Shown here: piece by piece, positions 46,585-58,477 of the stretch
Numbering within the stretch: the stretch's first letter is position 1
How the letters are laid out: each line of letters begins with the position of its first letter
Origin: Diorhabda sublineata
Taxonomy: Eukaryota; Arthropoda; Insecta; Coleoptera; Chrysomelidae
Reading direction: 5' to 3'
DNA length: 64,000 nucleotides
Assembly (NCBI RefSeq): GCF_026230105.1
Contig: NC_079476.1
Location: 33,346,559 to 33,410,558 of the forward strand
Notes under the pieces: generated by a model
Told to the model about the DNA's origin: nothing
Database searches by the model: none
The model's input: only the letters and a program-made list of their open reading frames with translations
Made by a program: the position numbers and the translations under genes

Positions 46585-47170
46585 AAGAATTTTCTAGTTG
46601 TAGGTGGAGCTAAAGTTTCTTTTCTAAGACCATATATTTTGCCTTGAAAGTTGCAGTACGCCATAGTGATTTTGTTGCCTTGTTATGTGACCTAAATACT
46701 CCAATTTTTTATGTTATCATTGATATTTCACATGTTTTTTGTTGAGTCTATGTAGTACTTCGGAATTGATAACCCTGTCCAATCATATTACTCTTAATAC
46801 TGTATCTCACAAGGTTTCTAGTTTTTTCATCGATGCTTTCGTCAACGTCCTTTATACGACTCCATATAATGAAACTGAAAACACATAACAGCGCAGTAAA
46901 CGTATTTCCGTTGCTATCGCTAGATCACAGTTTAAAAAAACATTAATCATTTATATTAAGAGTTCTCTAGCCGGTTCGATGCGAATTTTATTTCCATAGA
47001 GTGACCCCATTGATCATTTATATTTGTGCCTAGATATTTGTAGCTGTTTACTCTTTCTATTTGTTAATCTCATATTACTAGCTATATTCTGGTACGCGCC
47101 TAATCAAAATCTGTAGATCTTCTATAATGACTCCAAATATTATTCCATCATCTGCGTTATATTGTTAAAT
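46585..47170 (-). mobile_element. LINE RT remnant (palm to C-terminus)
   Basis: Minus-strand reading: 'YNADDGIIFGVIIEDLQILI' (catalytic YxDD block, consensus YADDTVLFxxxxxDLQxL), 'YEINK', 'MINGVTLWK' (consensus NxxWxHSxEIK), 'RIKDVDESIDEKTRNLVRYS', then 'VINSEVLHRLNKKHVKY' (consensus 'RVTNxEVLxRxNKxxE'), 'KKLEYLGHITRQQNHYGVLQ' (consensus 'RKLxYLGHxxRxxxYxLLQL') and a final 'PPTTRKFFRA' (consensus 'xxTxELFRAA'). A 5'-truncated copy of a LINE family common in insects, shifted and interrupted throughout. Confidence 0.85.
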
Positions 47171-47399
47171 TTTTTGCATAGAAATTGGAATTTTACTGTT
47201 TTCTACAGCCTTTTTATACTTGTTCTGAGTGACGGTAGAAGATAAATAGTTACTTCAGTTTTAAAGTCCCATATTTAATATTGACTTGTTTTTCTTAGTC
47301 ATTATTTGAATCTTCAATACTGTTTTCATTAAAGCATAAGTTATTTTCGCATGTAATTAATTGTAACTAGTGATATTTTTTATTATAAGGGTATCACAA

Positions 47400-48475
47400 T
47401 GTATACAAAGTTCTAGCCAGAATCATAAGGAATAGATTTTGGCCGAACAAGTGGGCGAGTATCAAGGGAGTTTTAAAAAGGGAAAGTCAACTAGTGATAA
47501 AATTTTCAAACTGAAGGCAATCCAGAACAATAGCTCTGACGAAAGATTAAACCTGAAGCTCTTTTTTATAGAGTAGCTGTCGAAGGAAGCCTATCGGAAA
47601 AGTTTGACACTAAAAGAGTTTTAGAGCAAGAAAACCCACAATCAACAGTGCTGTTTAACATTATAAATGATCCTGAGAAGTAGTGTCACCCGAACTCATG
47701 GGATGATTTACAATAACAAAACACAAATCCTTACCTACGCAGATGATGTAGTACGAAAGTAGAACGGAAAAGGATCTAGACAAAACTTTTACTCTTTGAA
47801 AAGAAAGCAAAAGAATATGGACTGCCCATAAATGAACAAAAGACCAAATATATGGGGATGGGAAGGGTACAAGAAGTATAGATTTGATAAAGTCCATGAG
47901 TTCCAATCCCCGGGAGTGACAGTGATAAACGAAAGAGGTGAAACCAGGGAAATCGACAAAAGACTGGCGAGAGGGAACCAAACGTTTGGAGCCCTAGGAG
48001 AACTATTAATATTAGAAGATTTATCAAGCGACTTCAAGTTACGCATTTACAAGACAGTTACACAACCAACCCTGCTGTATGGTAGTAAGTGTTGAATCAT
48101 GAACAAAAAAGAAGAAAACAAAATAAACATATGAGAGAGAAAGTTACTAAGGAGGATTTTCGGAGAAGTGCGACAGCAAACGAGTGGAGAAGAAGAACAA
48201 ACGTAAAGATCAAAGTACTTTATGGTCAAGCTGAGATGATTTGGGTCAAAGGATAAGACCAGAATGACGAAGAGAGTTCGGTGAAAAAATCCTTGTTAAG
48301 GGGAGAAGGAGCAAAAAGGAAAACGGGGTGTCCACGATACACATGGATAGAAGCATGTAGAGAAGAATAAGAAAGAAAAGGAATAGAGAACTGACGAAAA
48401 TCAGCCATGAACAAAAATAGATGGAGAAAAGCAGGAGAGCGACTCTAAGCCTTGGGCCTATAAGGCTTTGCAAAA
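47400..48475 (+). mobile_element. LINE RT remnant with intact YADD
   Basis: 'FDTKRVLEQENPQSTVLFNI' (consensus GVRQGDxLSTxLFNI), 'VTRTHGMIYNNKTQILTYAD' with YADD at 47736-47747 intact, 'KKAKEYGLPINEQKTKYMG', 'TVINERGETREIDKRLARGN', 'QTFGALGELLILEDLSSDFK' and 'LRIYKTVTQPTLLYGSKC', then 'KEENK', 'ERKLLRRIFGEVRQQTSGEE', 'GCPRYTWIEACREE' and 'NRWRKAGERL' stop 'ALGL', ending in TGGGCCTATAAGGC. One of the best-preserved LINEs here, but with at least four frame breaks. All minus frames at 47661-48503 are shadows. Confidence 0.92.
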
Positions 48476-49329
48476 TTGGGATTTCTAGTATCCCGAATCT
48501 CAATTTGATTTTATTACATGTTTTTCTTCAGGTATAACACAAAATTGCTGTATATTAACTGTTCTTGTTAGACCAATGACGTATATTGTACGTCTCCAAT
48601 TTCAATCCTTTACCTTATTAAACAATGAATTCATTATACTACAGTTATAGTTATTATAACACAATAAATCAGGTCTCGCATGGAATGTCAAATTTCAAGC
48701 AATGACAGCTCTATTTACTTATAATTTTAGTATGATATAATTTAATTGTGAACCGTTTTAAAAAATCAATATTGTGAATGATTAAATATTTGTATAAAAA
48801 CTGTTTTGTTGTTATTCAACGGGTAATTGATATTTTTATTTTGATTGACATTGAATATGAAGTTATTTTTCACATAATTTTGCTATTATCTATTGCAGCC
48901 GTAGAAAAAGTATAGTATGTAACTCGCATGGAATTCTAATGTTCCATTCGTAGATTTGCACTTCATAGTTGTGAGAAATTTTAAATTCATTCTTCAAAAA
49001 AATAATCTCTCATTCCATTGGTTATTTGTTCGTATATATACGGTTTCTGCATCCTTGTACATTTCAACTTATTATGATGAAATATTGGTCAGTTGTTGTG
49101 GGCAGTCTCGGAAACTTTCTAATTTAACATCAGGAGTTGAAGCAGCCACAATATTTTAAATCATAAACATAATTTATGAGGTATCATATTACGGGAAGTA
49201 GTTACTTTCAAGAAGAATTCAGGGCACTGAAAATTGAGTTTAGATGGCAAAATAATAATATACGACGACTGATACTTTTATTCCCTTCCTAACTTAATTT
49301 TAAATCGAAACAATTGTTCACGAGACGAT
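48476..49329. other. Intergenic, nothing recognised
   Basis: AT-rich. The frame 48956-49159 has no recognisable motif. Confidence 0.45.
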
Positions 49330-50330
49330 TGGGATATATAAGTTCTGATTCCGATAAATAAGAAAGGAGACACTAGAATTTGCATAAATTATAAAGGCAT
49401 TACCTCATTGAGTATTGTCTCCATGTATATGAAAACATACTGGATAAAAAATTCAGGATCAACTAGAAAATTCAACAAATAATGAAAAAACAAAACATTG
49501 CCTTATCCTACAAAGATCTTTTATAGTGTGCAACAAACAATAGTTTGAACGTAAAACAAGGAAATGTATCTAGAAGATGTTGTTTATAATAGTTATGGAT
49601 GATATAATTGAGGACAAAAAAAAATAAATCGTAAAAAGGAAAAATGGGATATTATAGATTAAGTTCAAATGAATTGTCGGAATGTGCGTTTGTACATAAT
49701 CTCATGATATGCGCATGGATTGGAAGGGACTTCATAAATAACACCAAGATATGAGAAAAAGAAATCTGAAGATTAATGCTGGGAAGTCAAAAATAGTATA
49801 AACAGATGACGTTAACGACGTTAGAAAAATAAAAAATGGATCAGGTCGAAATGAATGAAAAAATTTCAAAAGCCTTGAAATGCATTTAAAAAAATATATA
49901 TCGGCAAAAAAGAAAACCATAATGACTGAATATACGACAGTATACCAGGCAATATTAAAATATCAAAACTGAATAAAAAGCAAAATACATGCAATGGAGA
50001 AGCACTTAAGGACAGTGAAGGGAATAGCACGTAGAGACAAAATAAATAAAATCGATAAGGAGAGGATTGAGTATTGAATCAATAGCAAAAACAATAGAAA
50101 ACAATAAGCTAAAAAGGTGTGAATAACAAGGAAACCTAGGATCAAGAGATAGCAGAAGTATTGGAAAAAGAAAGGCATGGCACATGGCACCAAGCAACTA
50201 CTATGGCCAAAAATGAAAAAGAATGGGCCAAGCTTATTCACGAAAAGAAATAAAAGAAACTCAGTCATTATGTATAGACTCACGATAGAAACTGAGAAAT
50301 CTGCACTTGTCTATTGTAGAATCTCGAATT
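49330..50330 (+). mobile_element. LINE RT remnant
   Basis: 'VLIPISKKGDTRICINYKGI' and 'TSLSIVS' (consensus 'PIxKKGDxxxCxNYRGITLLS'), a gap, 'KWDI'/'MGYYRLSSNELSECAFVHNL' and 'MICAW' (active site degraded from FADD to FVHN), 'LMLGSQK', 'EYTTVYQAILKY', 'IHAMEKHLRTVKGIARRDKI' (consensus 'MEMKYLRxVxGxxRRDKIRN'), 'SIESIAKTIENNKLK', and 'WPKMKKNGPSLFT' at the 3' end, followed by stop. A complete-looking but heavily decayed RT region. Minus frames 49732-50283 are shadows. Confidence 0.85.
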
Positions 50331-50860
50331 CACTTTATTATTAAAATGGATCGTGTCGCAATGTTGGGTGATGCGTACATGAATTTGAAACAATTGACCA
50401 CAACGCAATTTCACAAAAATTTAGCGTGAAACAGTTGTGTACATGCAGTTAGAGAACACACAACCGTTACCACTCATAAAAATGTTAGAAAAACAACACG
50501 ATGATTTCGTGTTTCAAGATCACAGTGTGACCATTAGACTAAAATTTGCAGATATTCATCTCCCATAACACTTACTGCCAAACTGAAATTGCGTTTACTA
50601 CTAATCCTAACAGATACATATAAATCACTAGGGATAAGACAAAGATAATTTCTTAGACTAGTAACTAATAGAAGAGGCTTGGATCCAATATTATAATGTA
50701 GAGACTAAAAGGAAGACTGAAGAGTGAAAACCTCAAGGTTCACCATGGCCGAAAAAAATTCATGGCAGAAGCTTGAACACAGAAAATCATATATACCGTC
50801 TATTGAATTACAGTTTTTCAATTTCAAAAGCTGGTATAGCAGGTAGGCAGGCTCCGAATT

Positions 50861-50965
50861 AGTTGAGCATCCTCTATATTCCCTAGATTTGACGCCAACG
50901 ATGACCGACTGTTTCCAGAACTGAAAAAACACTCACATATTGATTTCTTTAGTAAATTATTCATC
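50861..50965 (+). mobile_element. mariner/Tc1 transposase fragment
   Basis: 'LVEHPLYSLDLTPTM' followed by a frameshift into 'DDRLFPELKKHSHIDFFS' matches 'VxHPPYSPDLAPSDYHLFxxLKKHLRG', the third catalytic block of mariner-type transposases. Possible upstream remains at 50.7-50.86 kb are not secure. A short frame 50705-50932 on the minus strand is a shadow. Confidence 0.6.
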
Positions 50966-51009
50966 ATACAGGAAGCTAATGTTCTCTTTAATTGATAAAT
51001 ATTTTATTC

Positions 51010-51450
51010 TTGCTATATATGTAACATAGCTCAGTAGCTAATTTCCAAGTATAGTTTTGAACGTCCTCCAAAGTTCTTCGAGATTCATATCAGGGATCTT
51101 GTCTTGTCTTTTCATTATTTCTTCATGTATTCTCTCCTGATATTGTTTCTGAATATCTGCTCTTCTTAGCTTATTGATTCTTATAGTCTTGTATTCTACG
51201 GTTTTTTCTTTGTTTTTTCTCTCTTTCCATCACTGTGACTGATACAAGAAAATGGCCACTTCCTATATCATACCCTCTTTTCACCCTTATATCTACTATC
51301 TTTTTTATTGTGCTTCTTTCGACTATGCAGAGGTCAATGATAGATCTTTCGTTTCTACTGGTCACTTCCCGTGTGTTCACATCGTTTCCTACTCTTCCTT
51401 TCATATCCCCTTTAATTATTATTAAAGTTCCAATACTAGCTTATTAGACT
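51010..51450 (-). mobile_element. LINE endonuclease (APE-type) fragment
   Basis: 'KGDMKGRVGNDVNT' (consensus GDFNGRVG, metal-binding block), directly joined by a deletion to 'REVTSRNERSIIDLCIVE' (consensus 'xxxSRNxRSxIDYxLV', with catalytic Asp), 'IVDIRVKRGYDIGSGHFLVS' (consensus VxDxRVxRGxxxGSDHxLV: the Asp of SDH is Gly, His is kept), then the linker toward RT 'INKLRRADIQKQYQERIHEE' and 'LEELWRTFKTIL'. It is the only endonuclease domain I could find among the LINEs of the window. Plus frames at 51235-51758 are shadows. Confidence 0.85.
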
Positions 51451-52689
51451 TTCTGAAACTCCTCTAGTTTCTAATTCCATTTTTGTTACCTTTATTGATA
51501 ATACCCAACACTCCCGCATTTACCCATTGCATTTTATCAACCCCTTTTTATTCTATTCTATTTTTGCTTTTGTTAACTATTTCTTCTTGTTTTTTATTCC
51601 CTTCATGTTGTTCTACAGTGATTTCACTAATCGTTTTATTCTTTTCTATAGCTTGGTCTTTATCCTTATTTTTCAATCCTTTTTCTCTACAAACATTTCT
51701 TCAACTTCATCCGTTTTTACTTCTTTCTTGTATTTCTTCCCTTGAAAATGTTCACTGAACTATCCTCTACTTTTCATTATCTTCATCGTCATAATTGTAT
51801 CCGCTTCTGCTATAAGTCATACCTTGTATTTAGTTAGTGGTAGTTTCTATATTATTGTCACTAAATTACTGAGTTTTAATCACAGGTTATGTGAGTTAAT
51901 TTTTGTTTAAAAATTGTGATCAGCTATAACAGATTTTATGTGTATCGTATAATTATAAACCTAAAAAAGAGAGAAGAAAAAGAAAGTATTCTAAAAATCC
52001 GAAGGAAATTCAAAGTTGTTATTTCAAAGTTGAAGTAAAAATTGAATGAAATCATTGACCAGTGAGCAGAAAAACACGAAGGAGTGGAATACATTAGCAA
52101 ATTTGTAGATTTTGTTCGTTACAAAGTTACAAGAAAAATAAAAGAAGAAAAAGTGGAAATCAACAAAGGGAAAGCAAAATTTATTATTTTTATAATAAAC
52201 ACTGGTTGATAGAAAGTTAATTTGAATCATAGACGACCCACAAAACTGCAACTATATTTGAAAAAGAAATTTTGATTAACAGTCGAAATCTAAGCACTTT
52301 ACTTTGACTATAGTCACTTTAAATTCAAGCATTTAAATTTTTTCTATATAGATATCGCTTATAATAGCAAGAAGCATCGGCTCTACAATGTGAATTGACA
52401 AAATTCTAATACGGAAGTTATGTTCAGTGAACTAGTCAAAAATGCTCAATTCACAATAACGAAAAAATCTGTATATTACAAGTTGCTTTTTTTATAAATT
52501 TATTTCAGTTCGGAGCATGTGCGGCAGTTACTCTCACTCAAGCAGAAGAAATGTATTTTCACATCGCAGCTGCCGACGTGTTGTTTGAAGTGCTTCTTTA
52601 TGATTTCATCTTTAATTTAAAATGCCGTCTGTGTTTCGTTTTCTAAATCCAAAGAAAGTTAAACCAAGTGCTGGACAATATCGTATGAA
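51451..52689. other. Intergenic; lysine-rich antisense of unclear origin
   Basis: 51.48-51.77 kb may carry more scrambled LINE sequence on the minus strand ('GVLGIINKGNKNG' resembles an endonuclease segment). 51.9-52.6 kb shows nothing recognisable. Confidence 0.4.
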
Positions 52690-53320
52690 TAAGTCAATAA
52701 GTCAGACAGTTCAATGAAGGACGTAGCCGAGTGCACGATTAAAAAGGAAATGGAAGTCCGTTTTTGTTAACTGAAAAACTGGTTGAAGAGAAGCTAAAGC
52801 AAAGCCGTAAGTTCATAATTCCTGCTCTTGCTATGGAATTTCCGCGAATCTCCCATTCACTAATTCAGGAAACTGAAAGTTCGAAAATTTTGCTGACGTT
52901 GGGTACTCAAAATTTTACTGAACAACAAACGAAAAACAACGGAGGGACAGTGCACTTCAGTTTCTGACACGTTACAAAAAAGACGAGGATGATTTGCTTT
53001 CTCGGGTAGTGAACGGGGCGGAACGCAATTGCTGATTGATTCCCTACCATGAGGCCAAACAATCATTGCACATGTTTATTTCGAGATAATTAAAAAATGC
53101 ACCGCCCAATACATGACAAGCGCCTTATACTGCGAATGTAATAAAAAATACTCGCCTGATCTGGCTCTTTTCATACCTAAAATATTTCTTCAATGTTCAA
53201 CATTTCAACGATGATGACTAGCTAAAGTACATTTTACATCATTGACAACATAGGCGGCAACCTTCTATGATAAGGCATAAAAACTTGTGCCACGCTATGA
53301 AAAGTGCCTACAAAATTCCG
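52690..53320 (+). mobile_element. mariner transposase remnant
   Basis: 'LLTEKLVEEKLKQSRKFI' and 'IPALAMEFPRISHSLIQETE' (helix-turn-helix half), 'TKNNGGTV', then frameshifted 'FLTRYKKDEDDLLSRVVNGA' (consensus 'FLxRYxxDGDxFLxRIVTGDE', catalytic Asp lost), 'LPRGQTIIAHVYFEIIKK' region, 'YLKYFFNVQHFNDDD' (consensus LKKxLGxQRFxxDDE) and 'KLVPRYEKCLQNSES' (consensus KLVxRYDKCLNxxGDYVEK). A lineage different from the other mariners here. The second-Asp block is missing. Confidence 0.82.
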
Positions 53321-54137
53321 AAAGCAATTAGTTTTAGATTTTTGTACAATATTTTTTTTGTATAACCAAACGGAACTTACTTTTTGGATATAGCTCGAAT
53401 TTTACAGACCGATACATTGCTAGAATTGGGCCGTTCCAGGAGTTCTTCAATTCTCGTATTGCTATTTATCATTGTGGATGACGTCTTATAGACTTTTTTC
53501 TATCTTCTTTTTCCTAGTCTAATCTATCGTTAATTTTGTGTGTAACATAACGCACTTGGTCTTTCCATTTTTCTTAATTGGCCTCATGCCCTTCCATTAT
53601 TTTTTTACATCCGTTATTTATAGAAAAATATGAGTTTGCTATATATTGAACTCTCTATTTATTACTATTAGCTGCTCTAGTGAAGCATATAAAAATATCA
53701 TTCTCAATATATGCAAAGAAGAACTAAAAGAAAAGGAAAAGAGGAAATGTTATAATTAACCTGGACTATCAAATTTTGTGTCTCAAGTGATCATAAAAAT
53801 TAGATTTTAATATTAAATAGCAGCATTATCATTATTTCCTCTTCTTTTTACTCTTCTTAAAACAATGTGCGTAATATATAGTCTTCTTCGTGTCTCGTTT
53901 AATGGAAAGCGCCAATGAAGTTTGTATTTGAGAAACGACGAAATGGAAGCGAATTTGTCATGAATTTCGTTCGACTGAAGACATAACGGAGCGTGTAAAT
54001 TGAGTGGATATAATTGTATATGAAGTAAATTATATACGATTAAAAAGATAATTGATTAGAACAAAAATTAGTTTGGCTAGTATTGTTTGCCATACGATTA
54101 TTGTTGATAGATATCAAATTCGATGTCAATACCGATG
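53321..54137. other. Intergenic, nothing recognised
   Basis: Sequence at 53.35-53.42 kb resembles the untranslated 3' end of the mariner. The rest is AT-rich without features. Confidence 0.4.
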
Positions 54138-55562
54138 CTCTAGCCATAAATTGAAGAAAAAACTTGAAGAAATAAGGGATGCAGAATTTGAGGAATACGT
54201 GTCTAAATTAACAAGAGCAGATAATTCCATTTTGAAGCCAATAAAAAATTCAAAAAAGCCCAATATAACAGCCCCACCTGTACGAATAAACAAACACAAA
54301 CTGTGGGATAGAAGCGACAAAGAAAAAGCAGATATATTTGCAAATCATCTCGCTACAGTCCTTCACCCATTAAGTCACGAAATAGAGCAAAGACCCAACC
54401 AACGTGTCTTCAGAATAACTGAAGACTCACCTCCACAGGAATGGATTCTCTGCCATCAATTTGGATTCCAACAAAAACATTCAACAGTGCAACAAGTGCA
54501 ACGACTCACGCAGAAAATAAATGAAGCCCTGGAGAACAAAGAATACTGCTCTGCTGTTTTCCTTGATATCGGAAAGAGTGTGGCATCAAAGTCTGCTATA
54601 CAAAATTAAAAGAACTCTTTCTCCAAACTACTACCCACTTCTGAAATCTTACCTAACCAATAGAACATTCCAAACAAAAGTTAATGAGGAAAATCCGAAA
54701 ATTTTACTATAGCAGCAGGGGTGCCACAGGATAGCGTACTAGGCCCGCTATTTTACAGACTGTATACATCAGATATACCAGAGACACAGTATACAACAAC
54801 AGAAACTTTTGCTGACGACTCAGTCATCATCTTTACTGATCAGAGCTGTAAACAACAGCAAAAAATATCCAGACTCACCTTGAACAATTACAGGAGTGGC
54901 TATAAAAATGGAGGGTTAAAGTTAATGAGACCAAATCAATAAATGTAACATTCACGTTACGTAAAGTTACATATCCGCCAGTTAAGTTGAACAATACGGA
55001 AATACCACAAGCAGATAGTGCGAAATACTTAGGAATCCATCTAGACAAAAAACTAAACTGAAAACAACACATCACAAAAAAATTGATATAAAAGCAAGAG
55101 AACTACATCAGTTGATAGGGAGAAACTCCAAAGTCTCACTTGGAAACAAAGTCCTTACCTACAAATCTGTCATCAAGCCTGTACGGACATATGGAATAGA
55201 GCTGTGGGGTTGCGCTCAAAGATCCCAATCTAAAATACTTCTTCAACTAGTACATGTACCGTTGTATTTAACAAATCACGTGGATCTGTGAGTACCCACT
55301 GTCCAAGAAGTTATCAAAGAGAGGATTATCAAACACACAAAAACTATAGAAACTCACTCAAATCCCCTACTAGAGGAGTTGTTAACGCCACGAAACGTAG
55401 AAATACTGAAAAAAGTTGGCCAATAGACCTAATATGAGGTATAATAGGTTGCATCACTGGATGCAAGCCTCACCAAAACATTATAGATGTTGGATTATCT
55501 AACACTCGCGGGCAAATTAATACATAGAATGTATAAAATATTCTGATTGTTAATAAAAAAAA
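54138..55562 (+). mobile_element. jockey-clade non-LTR retrotransposon remnant
   Basis: Best-preserved LINE of the window. ORF2 linker 'KKKLEEIRDAEFEEYVSKLT', 'ADNSILKPIKNSKKPNITAP', a deletion, 'PPQEWILCHQFGFQQKHSTV' (motif 'IPDHQFGFRxKHSTxxQ'), 'YCSAVFLDIGKS' (catalytic motif A, deleted after it), 'WHQSLLYKIKRTLSPNYYPL', 'VPQDSVLGPLFYRLYTSDIP' and FADD intact at 54808-54819. Then 'TLRKVTYPPVKLNN', 'YLGIHLDKKLN', 'GNKVLTYKSVIKPVRTYGIE', 'LWGCAQRSQSKIL', and 'VPTVQEVIKE'. The 3' end has AATAAAAAAAA at 55552-55562, an A-tail as in jockey elements. Frame breaks near 54.58, 54.7, 54.9 and 55.06 kb. Motifs are of the jockey clade. Confidence 0.93.
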
Positions 55563-56149
55563 GGATCAGGTGTATCAACCATGAACTAATTACGGATCCT
55601 AAACCATAAATTGAAAAATATCAATATAGAAAAATTTATGTATTGTGATATATTTCGTAACAATTCTTTTTTTTGTTTCTGTGTCAATGACCTGGAGAGG
55701 TACGTTAAGATGAAATAAAAGAAGAAACTCTTACGAATATTATTAATTGAATAGTAATTTCAAATAATGGGTCTATTAATAACACAAAAATAGAAACAGT
55801 AATACCTTCACCCTGTGATATTTCTTTAGATATTTTTTACAGTGTAGTTTTGTTAACATCCTCGTTGCGCTTTTGCTTTTTGCGGGTTTCGTGTTGCGGT
55901 TTCATGAATTAATAATGCCTATTTTCTGAACGCGATAAATCGTAATGGGAAAAGTTTCATAAAAACTCTACTATATGTATATCATCCTCTCAGCAAAATT
56001 CAACAAAGCTTTCTTTCTCTACTTCAAACACAGTATACAAGATATCAAGATGTTGATCAGTTGTGACTATTTAAAAGATTCATGTTCAAAAATTTAAAAT
56101 CTCAACAAATTGAATACGTGAAGATATATTTGAGATACGGTCTATAGAA
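55563..56149. other. Intergenic, nothing recognised
   Basis: AT-rich; no supported features. Confidence 0.5.
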
Positions 56150-57350
56150 AAGGCAAGGTATACTCAGAAAATGTACTAGAGGAAATGTTTTTATGTAAGA
56201 AGCACAAGATGGTAAACCCTATTACATTCGAGTAATGCCTGCCGTATGGGGATCTTGATCTTCTGTAGGTTGTAGTATTAGAGAAATACGTGACTTAGTA
56301 TCTAATTCCAAAGACTTGAACTTCTCAAAGAAAGACATTCTTGGTGCCTGCGAGCCAACGGTGTTCAAGCGCCACGTCTGCAAGACAAGTAGATCTTGCA
56401 AATACTGCTCTAGGTGGGATTATGTTGGAGTTCGGAAGAGTATTTGCCGTGGCAGTATCTATAAAACAGAACGATCTCTTTCCTATACTCTAAGCTATCC
56501 AAGTTTCTGGTCAAATCGACACCTATAAGTAAAATTTCTCTCTTCTGTATTGAGTCGAGCAACCTAAGGGCATGCTTGGGAGCCGAACTCCAAAAGTGCG
56601 AGCAATACTCCAAAGATAAACGAATTTGGGCTTTGTTGAGGAATAGAAGCTGTTGCGGAAGATATAGCTTTGTGATCTTAAAGTGGGCTCCAAGTCCAAT
56701 GCCAGCCTTTTTTGTAAAAACAGCTGCCCGGGTCTTTGCTGCATTAAACTGAATTGCTTTGATGGTGATGATTTGTTTCTGTCTACAGATTTGGGTGTTA
56801 TCGTTATCGTCGGAGAAACTATATATCGGGTTTGATGTTATGTGGAGAAGATCGATGATTTCTATGAGAAAAACAGTAGGTGGAAAGATGCCTCCCTGTG
56901 GAACCTTTCAGGGGTGTGCCCATCGATAAGGACCTGGATGGATCGGCCTTTGAGAAACTATGATTAAGGGCCACAAACCGTACGATCTTAACTTATTTAA
57001 AAGAATGGTATACCAAATTCTATCAAAAGCCTTCGAAATCACCAGTACCATTGCTGTGGCTCCTTTATATTTTTCTATAGCTTCAATCCATACGTTGGTT
57101 ATACAGACCAGACGATTGTCGGTTGATACATAATGACAAAAGCCGCTCATAGTATTAGCAGACTCAAGGTATCTCAAGATTTGCAGGTTAAAGACTTCTC
57201 CATGACCTTGATTATTGCTGTGACTAAAGCAATCGAAAGGCAGTTGTTATGAACTGTCTTTTTCCTTTTCTCTGGTATGGGTTGAACTTGATTTCCAACC
57301 TGCAGAGAAGAGACCTCTTTTATATGATGAAGAAAAAGTTTGCACAACTT
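56150..57350 (-). mobile_element. Degenerate non-LTR retrotransposon, same family as 3.9 kb
   Basis: From 57.35 kb downward: 'LCKLFLHHIKEVSSLQVGNQ', 'VQPIPEKRKKTVHNNCLSIA' and 'LVTAIIKVMEK', 'DNRLVCITNVWIEAIEKYKG', 'ATAMVLVISKAFDRIWYTIL' (motif A), 'LNKLRSYGLW', 'VPQGGIFPPTVFL', 'IEIIDLLHITSNPIYSFSDD' (active site FSDD for FADD), 'FNAAKTRAAVFTKKA', 'RLSLEYCSHFWSSAPKHALR', 'LLDSIQKREILLIG', 'LDSLEYRKEIVLFYRYCHGK' and the 3' tail 'GRHYSNVIGFTILCFLHK', matching 'HRHLPSSVIGFTLLCLLF' at 5.0 kb. Same order and wording as the 3.88-5.02 kb copy, which proves one family. Plus frame 56316-56528 is a shadow. Confidence 0.93.
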
Positions 57351-58477
57351 GTTAGTTCAGCAATATCTTTATAGAAATTGTATTAAATACTTCAATATAT
57401 TTCTTAAATTATTGTTTCCAAGATAATAAATAAAAAAAAATTGTAGGAAGTTTGACTGTTGAAAGTAATAGCAAACAGCAACTAATGTAATTACATTTCA
57501 CATAATTCAATTTCAAGATAATTCGTTCCGAATTTCTTGAGTTTATTCGTGCAGAAAATCGAAAATAAATTGTTACTTCCGACAATTCTCATGCCAAGTT
57601 CAACAAATTATTTGGTGTACAATTGTTTGTTTAAAACAAATCGGTTACTGTTTGATTATATGGTAGTCACTATTTCGTTGATACTATGCAGAGTTTTTGT
57701 ACTTTCTTTTTTGCGTTTCCTTCATAATAATGATTTCTTAAAACTACTATTCGATACGTAAATATTTTATTTGAGATTAACGTAAATCGACAGCGTCGGT
57801 TATTGGCACAGAAACAAAAAAATAAATCTTATTCTTCTTATGATAATTATGGAAGTAAAACTATTAAAGATATCTTGAAAAAAAATGTATATCTCTATGG
57901 AGGATCTTCCTAACTAAAATTTCTATAATTGGTTTTGATTATCAATCTAATATTGGTCAACAATTATCAAAGTTAAATTCATCATAATTTACTTGCCGAA
58001 GCGATGATAATTGCATCTGTAATTTGGCACTATAGTGAAGTTCAAACTTCTGGCATAATAATACTTCGAACATAAAGTTGAAATTAAGTAATAGTACCCA
58101 TTGTTCTTGATAAATTTGAGACTGAAGAGGAAGCAATCGTTCGCATATGATATTTTGAAGGCAATCTCATTTATAATTATCTTTATTATATTTATACCAT
58201 TTTTTTCAAACTATGTATACATACCGTTTGAAAATTACAGGTCATCTGCATAAGCCGGTCAAAAATCTTTCTAAATATTTGGTTTTTCATATTGTGTTGA
58301 ATTACAAATACATCCGTTGATACACTGCTTAATATAATAGTTTGTTTATGTCAAAAAAGTAGTAGGTCATTAATTAAGTTCAAATGTCATTAACATGTTA
58401 GTTAAAGGTATAATTGATATAATAAGGGAATGTAATATCGATGGAAGTGTCATTAATAAATCAATACATCAATAGCA
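57351..58477. other. Intergenic, nothing recognised
   Basis: AT-rich. Frame 57537-57761 is leucine/phenylalanine-rich and not recognisable. Confidence 0.45.

Noticed and set aside
47661..48503. Several minus-strand frames of 60-106 residues
   Set aside because: They overlap a clear plus-strand LINE RT with an intact YADD. They are antisense shadows.
49732..50283. Leu/Phe-rich minus-strand frames
   Set aside because: Antisense to the LINE at 49.3-50.3 kb.
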